A stretch of 64,000 nucleotides of DNA from Gracilibacillus caseinilyticus (GCF_022919115.1 NZ_CP095072.1:4445960-4509959), one strand, 5' to 3'. Shown: positions 7,747 through 17,674, numbered from the stretch's first letter. The notes: generated by a model not told the origin, from the sequence alone. Translations and numbers: made by a program.

Positions 7747-9462
7747 TTAAAATAAGAAATATCGTTGCGCCATGGCAACTTCTGAAAAAGGCTCACAGGT
7801 AATAATTTTACCATCTAATTTCACTTCATATGTTTCCGGGTCGACTTCAATTGAAGGAGTTGCACCATTTAACGGCAGGTCTTTCTTTTGAATATTCCGA
7901 CAATTTCTGACCGGCCGAATCATTTTGGATAGCCCCAGAGATTGATGAACTTTCCCTTCATATGCTGCTTGTGAAATAAAAGTAATCGCTATATTGTATT
8001 TGGCCTTCCCTAATGAACCGAACATCGGACGCATCATGACTGGCTGCGGAGTTGGAATGGATGCATTCGGGTCACCCATTTGTGCATACGCAATCATGCC
8101 TCCTTTCACAACCGTTTCGGGTTTTACTCCAAAAAACTTCGGATCCCAAATCACAATATCCGCTAGTTTACCAGATTCAAGCGAGCCAATCTCCTCACTC
8201 ATCCCATGGGTAATCGCTGGATTAATGGTGTACTTTGCCACATAACGCTTCGCACGGAAGTTGTCATTTTCTGTTTGTTTATCTTCCTTTAAAAAACCAC
8301 GTTGTTTTTTCATTTTATCTGCGGTTTGCCAGATTCGTGTAATACTTTCCCCGATCCGTCCCATGGCTTGTGAGTCAGAAGAAATCATACTGATAACCCC
8401 TTCATCATGCAGAATATCCTCTGCCGCAATCGTTTCAGGACGAATCCGTGAATCAGCAAATGCGACATCTTCTGGAACATTATGATCTAAATGATGACAA
8501 ACCATCAACATGTCCAAATGTTCATCAATCGTATTGATTGTATATGGCCTCGTCGGATTCGTTGAGGAAGGTAATATATTCGGCAGTGATGCTATCTTCA
8601 TAATATCCGGGGCGTGACCACCGCCAGCACCCTCTGTATGATACGTATGAATCACTCGCTGTCCGATGGCATTGACCGTATCCTCCAGAAAGCCTGCTTC
8701 ATTCAATGTATCGGTATGTATAGCTACTTGCACATCCAGCTCATCTGCTACTGCCAAACATTGACTGATCGCCGCTGGCGTTGTTCCCCAGTCCTCGTGC
8801 AGTTTTAAGCCAACTGCTCCTGCTCTAATTTGTTCACGTTGAGGATCGGGAGAAGAAGCATTTCCTTTTCCTAAGAATCCGATATTGATCGGATACTCTT
8901 CGGCCGCCTCTAACATTCGATGGATATTCCATTCACCCGGTGTACAAGTTGTTGCATTGGTACCTGTTGCGGGTCCAGTACCACCACCAATCATCGTCGT
9001 ATAGCCTGCTGCTAAAGCAACATTGATCTGTTGTGGGCTGATAAAATGAATATGAGCATCAATCGCGCCTGCTGTTACAATTTTCCCTTCACAAGCGATG
9101 ACCTCCGTAGATGCACCAACTACCATATTATCAGTCACGCCCTCCATTACGTCCGGGTTACCCCCTTTACCGATCGCAACGATCCGACCGTTCTTCACGC
9201 CAATATCCGCTTTGACAATACCGGTATAATCCAGGATAAGTGCATTGGTCAGAATCAAATCCAATACATTTTGATCTCTCGTATGGGTACCACTTTGGCC
9301 CATGCCATCACGCAGTACTTTTCCTCCACCAAAAACACTCTCATCACCATATGTCGTATAATCCTTCTCTACCTCTATCCATAACTCCGTATCTGCCAAA
9401 CGGATTTGGTCACCTGTAGTTGGACCATATAATGAGGCATATTGCTGTCTGGAAAGTCGCAC
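7747..9462 (-). CDS. ureC: Urease alpha subunit (catalytic)
   Basis: A 571-residue catalytic subunit that hydrolyses urea to ammonia and carbamate. All active-site landmarks are present: nickel ligands in AHIHF (His137, His139), the carbamylated lysine in [10 protein letters not shown] (Lys220), the His ligands in AIHTDTLNE and [15 protein letters not shown], the mobile flap with catalytic Cys-His in [20 protein letters not shown], and the Asp ligand in [10 protein letters not shown]. The length is standard. The start is GTG with AAGGGAGCGG upstream. Nothing suggests loss of function. Confidence 0.98.
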   Translation of the reverse strand: MRLSRQQYASLYGPTTGDQIRLADTELWIEVEKDYTTYGDESVFGGGKVLRDGMGQSGTHTRDQNVLDLILTNALILDYTGIVKADIGVKNGRIVAIGKGGNPDVMEGVTDNMVVGASTEVIACEGKIVTAGAIDAHIHFISPQQINVALAAGYTTMIGGGTGPATGTNATTCTPGEWNIHRMLEAAEEYPINIGFLGKGNASSPDPQREQIRAGAVGLKLHEDWGTTPAAISQCLAVADELDVQVAIHTDTLNEAGFLEDTVNAIGQRVIHTYHTEGAGGGHAPDIMKIASLPNILPSSTNPTRPYTINTIDEHLDMLMVCHHLDHNVPEDVAFADSRIRPETIAAEDILHDEGVISMISSDSQAMGRIGESITRIWQTADKMKKQRGFLKEDKQTENDNFRAKRYVAKYTINPAITHGMSEEIGSLESGKLADIVIWDPKFFGVKPETVVKGGMIAYAQMGDPNASIPTPQPVMMRPMFGSLGKAKYNIAITFISQAAYEGKVHQSLGLSKMIRPVRNCRNIQKKDLPLNGATPSIEVDPETYEVKLDGKIITCEPFSEVAMAQRYFLF

Positions 9463-9478
9463 GGATTACCGCTCCCTT

Positions 9479-9829
9479 CTAAAATCCTTTTTCATTGATT
9501 TGTTTTACAATGGCCACTTTTTCTGTAACACTACCATTTGTTAAATTATTTAAGCCGTATACTTTTTTGTGACCAGCAATTTCGACGAGCTCTACTTCTT
9601 TCTCTTCCCCCGGTTCAAAACGAACCGCTGTGCCCGCAGCAATATTAAGACGCATCCCGATTGCACACTCTCTGTCAAACGAAAGCTCACGGTTAACTTC
9701 AGGAAGATGAAAGTGAGAACCAACTTGTACGGGACGATCTCCCTTATTTGAAACCTTGATTGTTTTTGTCATTCTGCCTCTATTAATCTCAATATCTTTT
9801 TTCGCTAGTTTCCATTCACCAGGAATCAT
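9479..9829 (-). CDS. ureB: Urease beta subunit
   Basis: A structural subunit of about 116 residues. It begins [19 protein letters not shown] and contains the conserved [16 protein letters not shown] and [17 protein letters not shown] blocks. I chose the ATG at 9829 because AGGAGGG lies six bases upstream and the product then starts as in homologues; another in-frame ATG at 9835 abuts the ribosome-binding site. It lies between ureA and ureC as in most bacteria with three separate structural genes. Confidence 0.95.
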   Translation of the reverse strand: MIPGEWKLAKKDIEINRGRMTKTIKVSNKGDRPVQVGSHFHLPEVNRELSFDRECAIGMRLNIAAGTAVRFEPGEEKEVELVEIAGHKKVYGLNNLTNGSVTEKVAIVKQINEKGF

Positions 9830-9840
9830 TTCCATCCCTC

Positions 9841-10143
9841 CTAGGATATCGGCTGATGTACTGTGACTAACTTGGTACCGTCGGGAAATGTTGCTTCAAT
9901 CTGGACACTTTCTACCATTTCGCACACGCCCTCCATGACATCATCCGCTGTCAGTACGTGTTTACCTTCCTGCATTAATTGGGCGACGGTTTTTCCTTCA
10001 CGAGCCCCCTCTAGTAAATAACAACTAATTAATGCAACTGCTTCTGGATAATTTAATTTTATTCCTTTGTTTTTACGTTTCTCGGCTAATTCGCCTGCAA
10101 CAAAGAGTAGTAATTTCTCTTGTTCAACCGGTGAAAGCTTCAC
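9841..10143 (-). CDS. ureA: Urease gamma subunit
   Basis: A 100-residue structural subunit with the family blocks [11 protein letters not shown] at the N-terminus, [11 protein letters not shown] near residues 45-55, the EGAREGKTV motif, and a C-terminal [14 protein letters not shown]. The start is GTG with GGGAGG seven bases upstream. It is the first gene of the operon and lies downstream of a TnrA-type box. Confidence 0.96.
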   Translation of the reverse strand: MKLSPVEQEKLLLFVAGELAEKRKNKGIKLNYPEAVALISCYLLEGAREGKTVAQLMQEGKHVLTADDVMEGVCEMVESVQIEATFPDGTKLVTVHQPIS

Positions 10144-10187
10144 AATCCATCCTCCCTGTCCTGATTTTCTCTTTCATTGTCAACGCT

Positions 10188-10235
10188 AGCATAACAAAGA
10201 GGGTTTCTACTATTGATTTGTCATATTATCTTACA
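10188..10235 (-). promoter_or_regulatory. TnrA/GlnR-type box and -10 region upstream of ureA
   Basis: On the minus strand, 10235 to 10219 reads TGTAAGATAATATGACA, an exact match to the TnrA/GlnR consensus TGTNA-N7-TNACA. A candidate -10 hexamer TATGCT lies at 10193-10188, with no good -35, as expected for an activator-dependent promoter. With a start about seven bases below the -10, the box is centred near -46, the position of activating TnrA sites in Bacillus. This suggests nitrogen-limitation control of the urease operon; the regulatory role is inferred. Confidence 0.65.
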
Positions 10236-10271
10236 AAAATTATGATTTGGATGACGTCAATGAGTCTGTTA

Positions 10272-10690
10272 CTAATTTTCAGTTATGAATAAGGGGGACA
10301 ATATAAAGTATGAATTTTGCTGAGGTTTCCTATCGTTCTTAGGTTGATAAGTGATAAATAAAGTGGCCTTCTGTTTATTAGTCCCCGTTGCCGTTGTCAC
10401 CACACATCCAAGGACTGAATGGAAGGAAGCCTCACAATAGAAAATACTTACTACCCCGGTTCTAGTCCATATTGCTTGAAATCCTGCTCGTATCGCTGCA
10501 TCACCGACAATTAAACCACCACCTACAACCGCAATGGCTTGTCCTACTGCTTTCGGCAATCGAACGCCAGCCTCTCTATATAATTCAAAAAGTCCAATCA
10601 TTAATAACAACTCTCGTTACGCTGAACGGTATACCAATCCTTGATGCAGCTATTGTCGCCAGTAACGGGAACGGAATTTGATCCATATTA
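10272..10690 (-). pseudogene. Remnant of a GerA-type spore germination receptor A subunit
   Basis: The frame contains IGLFELYREAGVRLPKAVGQ and the following VVGGGLIVGDAAIRAG, a core segment of GerAA-family membrane proteins. Just upstream, in another frame, IPFPLLATIAASRIGIPF (about 10680-10630) is the segment that normally precedes it, so a frameshift lies near 10610. After the AIRAG segment the family sequence stops and the remainder of the frame is unrelated. Only about 80 residues of the usual 450 or more survive. Together with the adjacent GerAB-like remnant this is a decayed germinant-receptor operon, and it indicates a spore-forming ancestry. Confidence 0.75.
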
Positions 10691-10707
10691 AATGTCTATA
10701 AAGCGAT

Positions 10708-11052
10708 TCAAAATGCCGGAAGAAAAATAGCAATAAACAATCCAATAAACCGTAAAATCAATTCTAAACTTGCATAGAAATAAGGGGCGCATATAGCTAT
10801 CACTTTGACATTATCAAGTGAAATATAAAAGGAAGCACCAATTAACAAAGCAGCGATAAGGATAGTGGGCGTTTGAAATAGATTAGTTTCATCCGTCCAC
10901 ATCGTTGTTTCCTTTAATGTGACAAATCTTGAAACCAAGCACGAATCTCGCCCTGCCGCATTAAGTAACAGTGGTACCACAATAACATGATTACTCAAGC
11001 CTGTACCTAATAGTAATATGGCAAAAAATTGCGAAATCGTAATCTTACTCAT
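10708..11052 (-). pseudogene. Truncated GerAB-type spore germination permease
   Basis: A 114-residue frame with its own GGGAGGA ribosome-binding site. It begins SKITISQFFAILLL, as GerAB-family (spore permease) proteins do, and has a following AGRDS block. It then jumps to a segment resembling the middle of the family (TPTILIAALLIGASFY, VKVIAICAPYF) and ends. Full-length members have about 360 residues and 10 helices, so internal and C-terminal parts are missing. It is transcribed towards the GerAA-like remnant. Confidence 0.7.
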
Positions 11053-11380
11053 CTATGTTTCCTCCCAATACATCAACTCCTGGTTTTTTGTGTGAAGAGA
11101 TCTAGTTTTATTCATATAGACACACAGTTAAACTGCGGCTCATACGAAAATCGAACAATGACTCTAATAAAAAATTAGAATTATCGTTCCCGATTTATAC
11201 GTTAGACCTGTTGTCTTATATTCGTTTTTCTTCTATTGCTGCTGATATTCAGAGCGCATTGCTCAGGTACTTGCGATCACGATAACGGTTTTCATTATTT
11301 TCCTGTGATTGAATGATTCTCATCATATCCGAACTATGATACAATATTTAATGTTTTCTATTTTTGAAGGAGGATATATC
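11053..11380. other. Intergenic gap between the ger remnants and nhaC
   Basis: This stretch of about 330 bases has no supported gene. A possible -10 region with TATGATACAAT lies near 11335-11345, ahead of the NhaC gene, but I see no convincing -35. No terminator, repeat or RNA structure was recognised. Confidence 0.4.
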
Positions 11381-12838
11381 ATGGAACAAGATAGTGCATT
11401 ATCACGTGCTACTGGAAATACTAAAATAAATTCACTTCAATTCCGTTTAGGTGCCCTTGGTGCTGCAATTCCTTTATTGTTTTTCGTCATATGGGCTATC
11501 ACGACTAGTGTATTGCAATTATCTTCCGAAATAGGACTTGTTCTCGGTGCTATTATTGGAATTACCTTAGGATTATTTTTTTGTAAAAGTAAATGGGCAG
11601 ATTATGCGCAAGGATTATTTGATGGACTAGCGCAGCCAATCGGTGTAATAGCCATGGTAGCGTGGTTTTATGCCGGAATGTTTGCTCAGCTGCTACAGGT
11701 TGGCGGCTTAGTAGAAGGGCTGGTGTGGATTGGCATAGAGACTGGTTTTACAGGAGGCTGGTTTGTTGGCTTAACCTTCATTCTTGCGGCAATCTTCTCA
11801 ACCGCTGTCGGAACTGGCTATGGAACTACTGTAGCTTTTTGTACGCTAATGTTCCCTGCCGGTGTGGCGACTGGTGCAGATCCAACCATTCTTTTTGCGG
11901 CGATATTAGCAGGAGCAGTATTTGGTGACAACCTTGCACCCGTTTCTGATACAACGATTGTATCTGCTACTACACAGGATGCAGATGTGCCTGGTGTAGT
12001 TCGTAGTCGTTTTAAATATGCTGTTGCAGCAGCAATCCCGACATTATTATTGTTTATCATATTCGGAAGTGGTGGATCCATAGAGGAGCAAGCAAATATT
12101 TCCTCGACAACAAATCCTTCTGGCTTATTTATGTTAGTTCCATTTGTTATCGTGCTTACACTTGCTATTTCCGGTCAACATATTATCACGTCTTTAACGT
12201 GGGGAATTATCGTTGCGATCACAATGATTATTTTATTTCCTATAGGCTCGATTTCGGATGTGATTCAGTTTAATCCGGATTCCGATCAAATCGTTGAAGG
12301 AGCATTAATTAATGGAATTTCTGGCTACGTGAACATGGCGATTTTAATCTTATTAATTGTAGCTGCTGCTCATATCATGCGTTTAGGCGGCACAATGAAT
12401 ACTATTACAACAACGTTAGTCACGTGGATCAAAAACTCCATTCGACGAGCAGAGTTGTCCATGTGGGCTATTGTAGCGTTATTAAATAGTGCCATCACTA
12501 TCAATACCGCAGCCGAAATTGCAGCAGCACCATTCGTTCGTGAGATCGGTGAAAAGTATAAAATCCACAGCTATCGCAGAGCAAATATGCTTGATGCCAT
12601 CACGTCTGCATTAGGTTATATTTTCCCATGGGGAGCGCCGGTATTATTAGGGTGGTCGACGATTAGTTCGATGACAGAGACATATGAATGGCTGCCAGTT
12701 GTCTCACCTACAGCCGTATTCCCATTCGTATTCCAGGGCTGGTTCCTGGTTGTGATTATGCTCATTGCAGCCATAACAGGATGGGGCTTGCGTTATCAAG
12801 GAAAAAACGGTGAGGAACTACGTCAGTCACCAGAATAA
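11381..12838 (+). CDS. NhaC-family Na+/H+ antiporter
   Basis: A 485-residue polytopic membrane protein with about 11-12 predicted helices. The NhaC family block is clear: FSTAVGTGYGTT, LAGAVFGDNLAPVSDTT and the IGFTGGW-like region before it. The protein would exchange cytoplasmic sodium for protons, useful for pH and salt tolerance. I chose ATG at 11381 because AAGGAGG lies seven bases upstream; the open frame extends 24 codons further but without a ribosome-binding site. It has no close operon partner and is followed by a terminator. Exchange of other substrates (some NhaC relatives swap malate for lactate) is possible. Confidence 0.85.
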   Translation: MEQDSALSRATGNTKINSLQFRLGALGAAIPLLFFVIWAITTSVLQLSSEIGLVLGAIIGITLGLFFCKSKWADYAQGLFDGLAQPIGVIAMVAWFYAGMFAQLLQVGGLVEGLVWIGIETGFTGGWFVGLTFILAAIFSTAVGTGYGTTVAFCTLMFPAGVATGADPTILFAAILAGAVFGDNLAPVSDTTIVSATTQDADVPGVVRSRFKYAVAAAIPTLLLFIIFGSGGSIEEQANISSTTNPSGLFMLVPFVIVLTLAISGQHIITSLTWGIIVAITMIILFPIGSISDVIQFNPDSDQIVEGALINGISGYVNMAILILLIVAAAHIMRLGGTMNTITTTLVTWIKNSIRRAELSMWAIVALLNSAITINTAAEIAAAPFVREIGEKYKIHSYRRANMLDAITSALGYIFPWGAPVLLGWSTISSMTETYEWLPVVSPTAVFPFVFQGWFLVVIMLIAAITGWGLRYQGKNGEELRQSPE

Positions 12839-12946
12839 ACATCATATCGCTCACAACATTTCAAAATGTTCCTCAACACTTGTTTAGCATACTTCTATTT
12901 TTTTGATCTTGGCAGAATCTCTTATGCAATTTGTCTGAAGCTTACG

Positions 12947-12979
12947 AAAAAGACCCGGATATCTCTATCCGGGCCTTTT
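12947..12979 (+). terminator. Rho-independent terminator after nhaC
   Basis: Stem AAAAAGACCCGGAT / ATCCGGGCCTTTTT with a short loop and terminal T run, about 105 bases after the NhaC stop. The rest of the 12839-13115 gap holds nothing recognisable. Confidence 0.75.
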
Positions 12980-13115
12980 TCAACATCGGAACCGTTCATC
13001 AATCGTTCACTACCAATAACCTATTTTCAAGGTACTACTTTCTCTAACAAAATTCTTTCTCTCATCCAAACATTTTCTAATTGCAAGTTCGTTTCAACGC
13101 ATTACCATTTATAAA

Positions 13116-14285
13116 CTAGAACAATCCCAGCTTATCAATTCGTTTACATGCTTCGCGTAACCGTTCAGGTTTTTCTAATAATCCAATACGGACATAGCCT
13201 TCCCCTTCATCTCCAAAACCATTTCCAGGGGCAACGACTACATGCGTTTTTTCTAGTAACAGCTTTGCAAATGATTCAGAGGAATGCCCATCTGCTACCG
13301 GCATCCAGACAAAGAAAGAACCACTAGCACTCCCTCCGTGCCAACCGATATTGGCCGCTTCTTCCAAAAAAGCATCGCGGCGTTCGCCATATACTCGATT
13401 TAATGACCGGATCGACTCTTGCCCGTTATCCAGTGCCGCTTTAGTAGCAGCTTGAATCGCCCCAAAGATACTGACATAGTAATGGTCGTGTATCAGTTCC
13501 AGCGCACTGATAACCGATGGATTCCCTACAGCAAAAGCGACACGCCATCCTGCCATATTATACGTCTTCGATAACGTATACATTTCCACACCGACATTTT
13601 TAGCCCCTGGAGACTGCAAAAAACTTTGCGGCTTTTCATCAAAACCGATTGCTCCATAGGCAAAATCATGAACGACACAAATTTCGTATTTTTCGGCCAT
13701 TTCGATCGTCTCATCAAAGAAGTCCTTTGTTGCTGTAGCAGCAGTTGGATTATTTGGATAATTCAGAAACATTAACTTCGCTTCCTCTAAATCCTGCTCT
13801 GCAATCTCCTCATAGTCTGGTAAAAATTCATTCTCCTCTCGCAACGGCATGTGTACGGCCTCGGCATTTGACAACGCGACCCCGGACATGTAATCCGGAT
13901 AGCCAGGATCGGGAACAAGCACTTTATCATGCGGATTAAGCAGACACTGATTAATTTCTACTAAGCCTGTTTTCGAACCGAACATGATTGCTATTTCTGT
14001 TTCTGGATCAACATCTACCTGATATTCTCGTTGATAGAAATCAGCAATCGCCTGCTTTAAAAAAGGATAGCCTTGAAATGGGGAGTATTTATGATACAAA
14101 GGATTCGTGCTTGCTTTTTGTAATGCCTCTACAATAAAGTCTGGTGTAGGCATATCGGGATTACCTTGCCCTAAATTGATGACATCATGCCCCTGCTTGA
14201 CAAGAGCTTGTGTCGTCTTGACTAATTTCACAAAAAATTGTTCCGGTAATCTCTGCAAAGCATCTGAGTATTCAAAATTTATCAT
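13116..14285 (-). CDS. mtnE: Pyridoxal-phosphate aminotransferase, MtnE-like
   Basis: A class I/II aminotransferase of 389 residues. Visible features are LGQGNPDMPTP near residues 34-44, the substrate/cofactor segment NYPNNPTAA near 165-173, and the PLP lysine in YTLSKTYNMAGWR near 231. It resembles B. subtilis MtnE (YkrV), which transaminates 2-keto-4-methylthiobutyrate to methionine using glutamine. I chose ATG at 14285 (GGAGAG upstream) rather than the longer frame. It starts four bases after the upstream amidase gene, the same pairing as ykrU-ykrV. The rest of the methionine-salvage genes are not in the window, so the substrate is inferred. Confidence 0.8.
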   Translation of the reverse strand: MINFEYSDALQRLPEQFFVKLVKTTQALVKQGHDVINLGQGNPDMPTPDFIVEALQKASTNPLYHKYSPFQGYPFLKQAIADFYQREYQVDVDPETEIAIMFGSKTGLVEINQCLLNPHDKVLVPDPGYPDYMSGVALSNAEAVHMPLREENEFLPDYEEIAEQDLEEAKLMFLNYPNNPTAATATKDFFDETIEMAEKYEICVVHDFAYGAIGFDEKPQSFLQSPGAKNVGVEMYTLSKTYNMAGWRVAFAVGNPSVISALELIHDHYYVSIFGAIQAATKAALDNGQESIRSLNRVYGERRDAFLEEAANIGWHGGSASGSFFVWMPVADGHSSESFAKLLLEKTHVVVAPGNGFGDEGEGYVRIGLLEKPERLREACKRIDKLGLF

Positions 14286-14289
14286 CTGA

Positions 14290-15081
14290 TCACTCTCCAT
14301 ATAAATAAGGTACCCTGCTTGTGAAAACAGGTATTTCGTTACGGATCTTTCGAACATCCTCAAGCATTATCTCCGCTTGAATAGTCGCCTCTTGTCGGGC
14401 GGGACCTGTAGCAATAGCTTCACCGGATGGACTGATTACAAGGGACTCTCCGGCGAAATCAGTGCCATCACATCTTCCACTGGCATTAGCTGCTATCATA
14501 TAGCACTGGTTTTCAATTGCCCGTGCAAACTGTAAGTAGTGCCAGTGGGTTCGTCTGGATGCTGGCCATTGCGCAACTACATGAATCACCTCCGCTCCTT
14601 GCAATACCAAAGATCTTATTAATTCTGGAAATCGTAAATCATAACAGATGACGATCCCCATCTTCACACCATCCAGCTCAAAGAATTCCCCTTTGTCACA
14701 ACCGCCCTTTAAATATTTCGGTTCATCCAGCATCGGCACTAAATGAATTTTATCGTATTGGTGCACAAGTTCCCCTAGGCGATTAAAAACAAAACTCGTG
14801 TTATATATTCCGTCCTGTTTACGATTAGCGATTGATCCGCCTATTACATTGACCTGGTATTTCTTTGCCAGGTCTGAAAGAAAGGGAATGGTGACTGCTC
14901 CATCATCATCTGCTATAGACTCTAATCGATCCAATGCATATCCGGTATTCCACATTTCTGGTAAAACAACTGTGTCAATGTTTGTACTTGTCACGTCTGT
15001 TTCGAACCACTGTTTAATCTTCTCACGATTTGCTTGAGGGTTCGCAACAATTACGTCCATCTGGTAAATTGCATATTCCAT
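14290..15081 (-). CDS. mtnU: Carbon-nitrogen hydrolase, MtnU-like omega-amidase
   Basis: A 263-residue nitrilase-superfamily protein with the Glu-Lys-Cys triad in VVLPEMWNTGY (residue about 42), YDKIHLVPM (about 116) and GIVICYDLRFPE (about 149). Homologues such as YkrU hydrolyse alpha-ketoglutaramate, the product left when glutamine is the amino donor for the MtnE aminotransferase encoded next. I chose ATG at 15081, where AAGGTG is well spaced and the product starts at the conserved core; the much longer open frame upstream has no family similarity and overlaps the divergent catalase. Confidence 0.82.
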   Translation of the reverse strand: MEYAIYQMDVIVANPQANREKIKQWFETDVTSTNIDTVVLPEMWNTGYALDRLESIADDDGAVTIPFLSDLAKKYQVNVIGGSIANRKQDGIYNTSFVFNRLGELVHQYDKIHLVPMLDEPKYLKGGCDKGEFFELDGVKMGIVICYDLRFPELIRSLVLQGAEVIHVVAQWPASRRTHWHYLQFARAIENQCYMIAANASGRCDGTDFAGESLVISPSGEAIATGPARQEATIQAEIMLEDVRKIRNEIPVFTSRVPYLYGE

Positions 15082-15219
15082 TTTCGTCACCTTCTTCCAA
15101 CTTTCCTTAATTATAAAGTATATGAAAGCAGAATAAAACATATGATTTTTGAAGCAAACAGACCGAATAAGCTTTAGTGCAAGGGTCATAATATATACGA
15201 ATAAAAAGGAGGGTACATA

Positions 15220-16782
15220 ATGGACAAAAAACCAAAAGAAAACCATGGTAAAGAAACGATGACTAACCAGCAGGGGCATCCGGTAACAGACAATCAAAAT
15301 GTCCGTACTGTCGGAAATCGTGGACCAACCACACTTGAAAACTATGATTTCATTGAAAAAATCAGTCATTTCGATCGTGAAAAAATACCAGAACGGATTG
15401 TCCATGCTCGAGGGACGGGTGCTTACGGTTACTTTCAATCGTACGGTACAGTTAATGGCGAACCAATTTCCAATTATACTCGTGCCAAAGTGTTTACCAA
15501 TACCGAAACCCAAACCCCTGTTTTCCTTCGCTTTTCTACGGTGGTGCACGGTAAGCATTCACCAGAGACATTACGCGATCCCAGAGGGTTTGCGATTAAA
15601 TTTTACACTGAGGATGGTAACTGGGATCTTGTCGGGAACAACTTAAAGATCTTTTTTATCCGTGATCCGTTAAAGTTCCCGGACATGATTCATGCATTTC
15701 GACCAGATCCTGTAACCAATGTACAGAATCTTGAGCGTATGTTTGATTTTATCAGTGAGTCTCCTGAAGCAATGCACATGATCACCTTTGTCTTCTCTCC
15801 TTGGGGAATTCCGGCTACCTATCGACATATGCAGGGATCTGGTGTTCATACGTATAAATGGGTTAATCATGACGGGAAAGCAGTTCTGGTAAAATATCAC
15901 TGGGAACCTGTCCAAGGTATTAAAAATCTTACCCAAGGGGAAGCCAACAAAATTCAGGGAGAGAATTTCAATCACGCAACACAAGATTTATATGAAGCGA
16001 TTGAAAATGGCGATTATCCTGAATGGGAGCTTTATGTGCAGATAATGGAAGATGGTGAACATCCTGAATTGGATTTTGATCCATTAGACGCTACAAAGTT
16101 ATGGTACAAAGATGATTATCCATGGCATAAGGTTGGGAAATTAGTATTAAACCGAAACCCGGAGAACTTTCATGCAGAAGTAGAACAATCTGCATTCGGT
16201 ACAGGGGTTTTAGTCGATGGTCTTGATTTCTCCGACGATAAGATGTTACAAGGGAGAACATATTCCTATTCTGATACTCAACGTTACCGAGTAGGCGCAA
16301 ACTATTTGCAATTACCGGTGAATAAACCTCACAAGAATGTGGTGACGAATCAGACTGGTGGAATGATGGACTTCAGACAGGACTATGGTGACTTTAAAAA
16401 CCCTCATGTCGATTACGAACCATCTACCATTGCTGGCTTAAAAGAGGCCAAAAATGCAGGTGTAGAACATGAACCACATGTAGAAGGTCGTTTACAACGT
16501 CAGGCTATTTCCCGGGAAAATAATTTTGGACAAGCAGGCGAAACTTACCGCAGACTGAATGACTGGGAAAAAGATGACCTGATTAACAATTTAGTATCTG
16601 CCTTATTAGGCTGTCACAAGGATATCCAGGACAAAATGCTGGATATGTTCTATAAATGCGATAAGGAATACGGCGCTCGTGTCGAAAAAGGATTAAAATC
16701 AGAAGTGGAAAGCAAAGAAGAAATGATGGAAGATGCCATGCATGACGCGGAAGAAATGGGACATCCGTCCGATCCCTATTAA
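15220..16782 (+). CDS. katA: Monofunctional haem catalase
   Basis: A 520-residue catalase that dismutates hydrogen peroxide. The catalytic His lies in [12 protein letters not shown] near residue 61, the Asn in [15 protein letters not shown] near 134, and the haem-ligating Tyr in [14 protein letters not shown] near 343. The C-terminal extension is acidic and Met-rich (residues 490-520), slightly longer than the usual 485 or so. AAAAGGAGGG precedes the ATG. It is divergent from mtnU and followed by a hairpin. I saw no convincing PerR box in the 138-base divergent gap. Confidence 0.93.
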   Translation: MDKKPKENHGKETMTNQQGHPVTDNQNVRTVGNRGPTTLENYDFIEKISHFDREKIPERIVHARGTGAYGYFQSYGTVNGEPISNYTRAKVFTNTETQTPVFLRFSTVVHGKHSPETLRDPRGFAIKFYTEDGNWDLVGNNLKIFFIRDPLKFPDMIHAFRPDPVTNVQNLERMFDFISESPEAMHMITFVFSPWGIPATYRHMQGSGVHTYKWVNHDGKAVLVKYHWEPVQGIKNLTQGEANKIQGENFNHATQDLYEAIENGDYPEWELYVQIMEDGEHPELDFDPLDATKLWYKDDYPWHKVGKLVLNRNPENFHAEVEQSAFGTGVLVDGLDFSDDKMLQGRTYSYSDTQRYRVGANYLQLPVNKPHKNVVTNQTGGMMDFRQDYGDFKNPHVDYEPSTIAGLKEAKNAGVEHEPHVEGRLQRQAISRENNFGQAGETYRRLNDWEKDDLINNLVSALLGCHKDIQDKMLDMFYKCDKEYGARVEKGLKSEVESKEEMMEDAMHDAEEMGHPSDPY

Positions 16783-16784
16783 AA

Positions 16785-16821
16785 GAAATATCCTTGGGGT
16801 AATTGCCTCAAGGATTCTTTC
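16785..16821 (+). terminator. Terminator after the catalase gene
   Basis: Stem ATCCTTGGGG / CCTCAAGGAT with A-rich upstream and T-rich downstream flanks (TTCTTTCATTTTT). Confidence 0.7.
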
Positions 16822-16918
16822 ATTTTTCTTCTACGTCGTATTACTTGTATCTAGAACAGTAAGTTGTGATATGTCTTGAATGTTCGATTTCACACTTTTG
16901 TTACGTCCCGGTCACTTA

Positions 16919-17674
16919 CTATTCCTTACAATATTCAACGACTCGATCATAGGATAAGTCGCCACCGAATATATCTAGCGAACTACCGATCGTGACATGC
17001 AGTCTTCCTTTCGATAATTGTTCAAAAAGTTTTAAATCCTCAAGCGAACGGACACCACCTGCATATGTCGTTGGAATCGTCACATAGTCAGCAAGTATAC
17101 TAACCAGGTTTTCTGCTATGCCTGCTCGCTTGCCTTCCACATCGGCTGCATGGATTAAAAATTCATCACAATACTGTTCTAACTCTTTTATTGTAGAAGC
17201 CGTGATTTCAATATTACTAAACTTCGTCCATTTATCTGTCACGACAAACCATTTGCCATCCTTCTTTTTACAGCTTAAATCAATCACTAAACGTTCCTTG
17301 CCAATCTTATCTACTAAGTGACGCAGTCTATCCATTTTTAATTCGCCATCCTGAAAGATATAAGATGTGACAATAACATGGGAAGCACCAGCATTCAGAA
17401 AGGTTAAAGCATTATCCGCCGTAATACCCCCACCGATCTGCAACCCATCTGGATATGCCTGAAGTGCCTCGATGGCTGCTTCCTTATTGCCACCACCAAG
17501 CATAATAACATGCCCACCTGTTAACTGATCGTCACGAAATTTAGCAGCATAATAACTACTATTATAGGTGGATACATAATTTTCAATGACTTGCTCCTTT
17601 TCCTGATTTAATGTCGCACCTACAATTTGTTTTACTTTGCCCTGATGCAAATCAATACAAGGTCTAAATTCCAC
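16919..17674 (-). CDS. HisA-type ribotide isomerase, eukaryotic-type (HIS6-like)
   Basis: A 251-residue TIM-barrel protein that matches the eukaryotic-type phosphoribosylformimino-AICAR ribotide isomerase (yeast HIS6) more closely than ordinary bacterial HisA. Shared landmarks are CIDLHQGKVKQIVG near the N-terminus, LQIGGGI, VIVTSYIF, LVIDLSCKKKDGKW, FLIHAADVEG and the C-terminal TIGSSLDIFGG. The catalytic Asp pair is in IDLH and AADVEG. It would catalyse the fourth step of histidine synthesis. No other his gene lies nearby, so it is either an orphan biosynthetic gene or has another sugar-phosphate substrate. The start is GTG with a rather distant AGGGG. Confidence 0.8.
   Translation of the reverse strand: MEFRPCIDLHQGKVKQIVGATLNQEKEQVIENYVSTYNSSYYAAKFRDDQLTGGHVIMLGGGNKEAAIEALQAYPDGLQIGGGITADNALTFLNAGASHVIVTSYIFQDGELKMDRLRHLVDKIGKERLVIDLSCKKKDGKWFVVTDKWTKFSNIEITASTIKELEQYCDEFLIHAADVEGKRAGIAENLVSILADYVTIPTTYAGGVRSLEDLKLFEQLSKGRLHVTIGSSLDIFGGDLSYDRVVEYCKE

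Noticed and set aside
7994..9384. Several plus-strand frames opposite ureC
   Set aside because: Antisense shadows of a fully conserved ureC; no ribosome-binding sites or family similarity.
10032..10292. 86-codon plus-strand frame opposite ureA
   Set aside because: Shadow of ureA and of its promoter region.
11309..11380. Upstream extension of the NhaC frame
   Set aside because: The AAGGAGG at 11368-11374 fits the ATG at 11381 only.
15082..15219. PerR or Fur box before the catalase
   Set aside because: AT-rich words such as CATAATATATACG are present but do not form the required 7-1-7 inverted repeat.
15082..15558. N-terminal extension of the MtnU-like frame
   Set aside because: The extra 159 codons overlap the divergent catalase gene and have no similarity; the ATG at 15081 has a proper ribosome-binding site.
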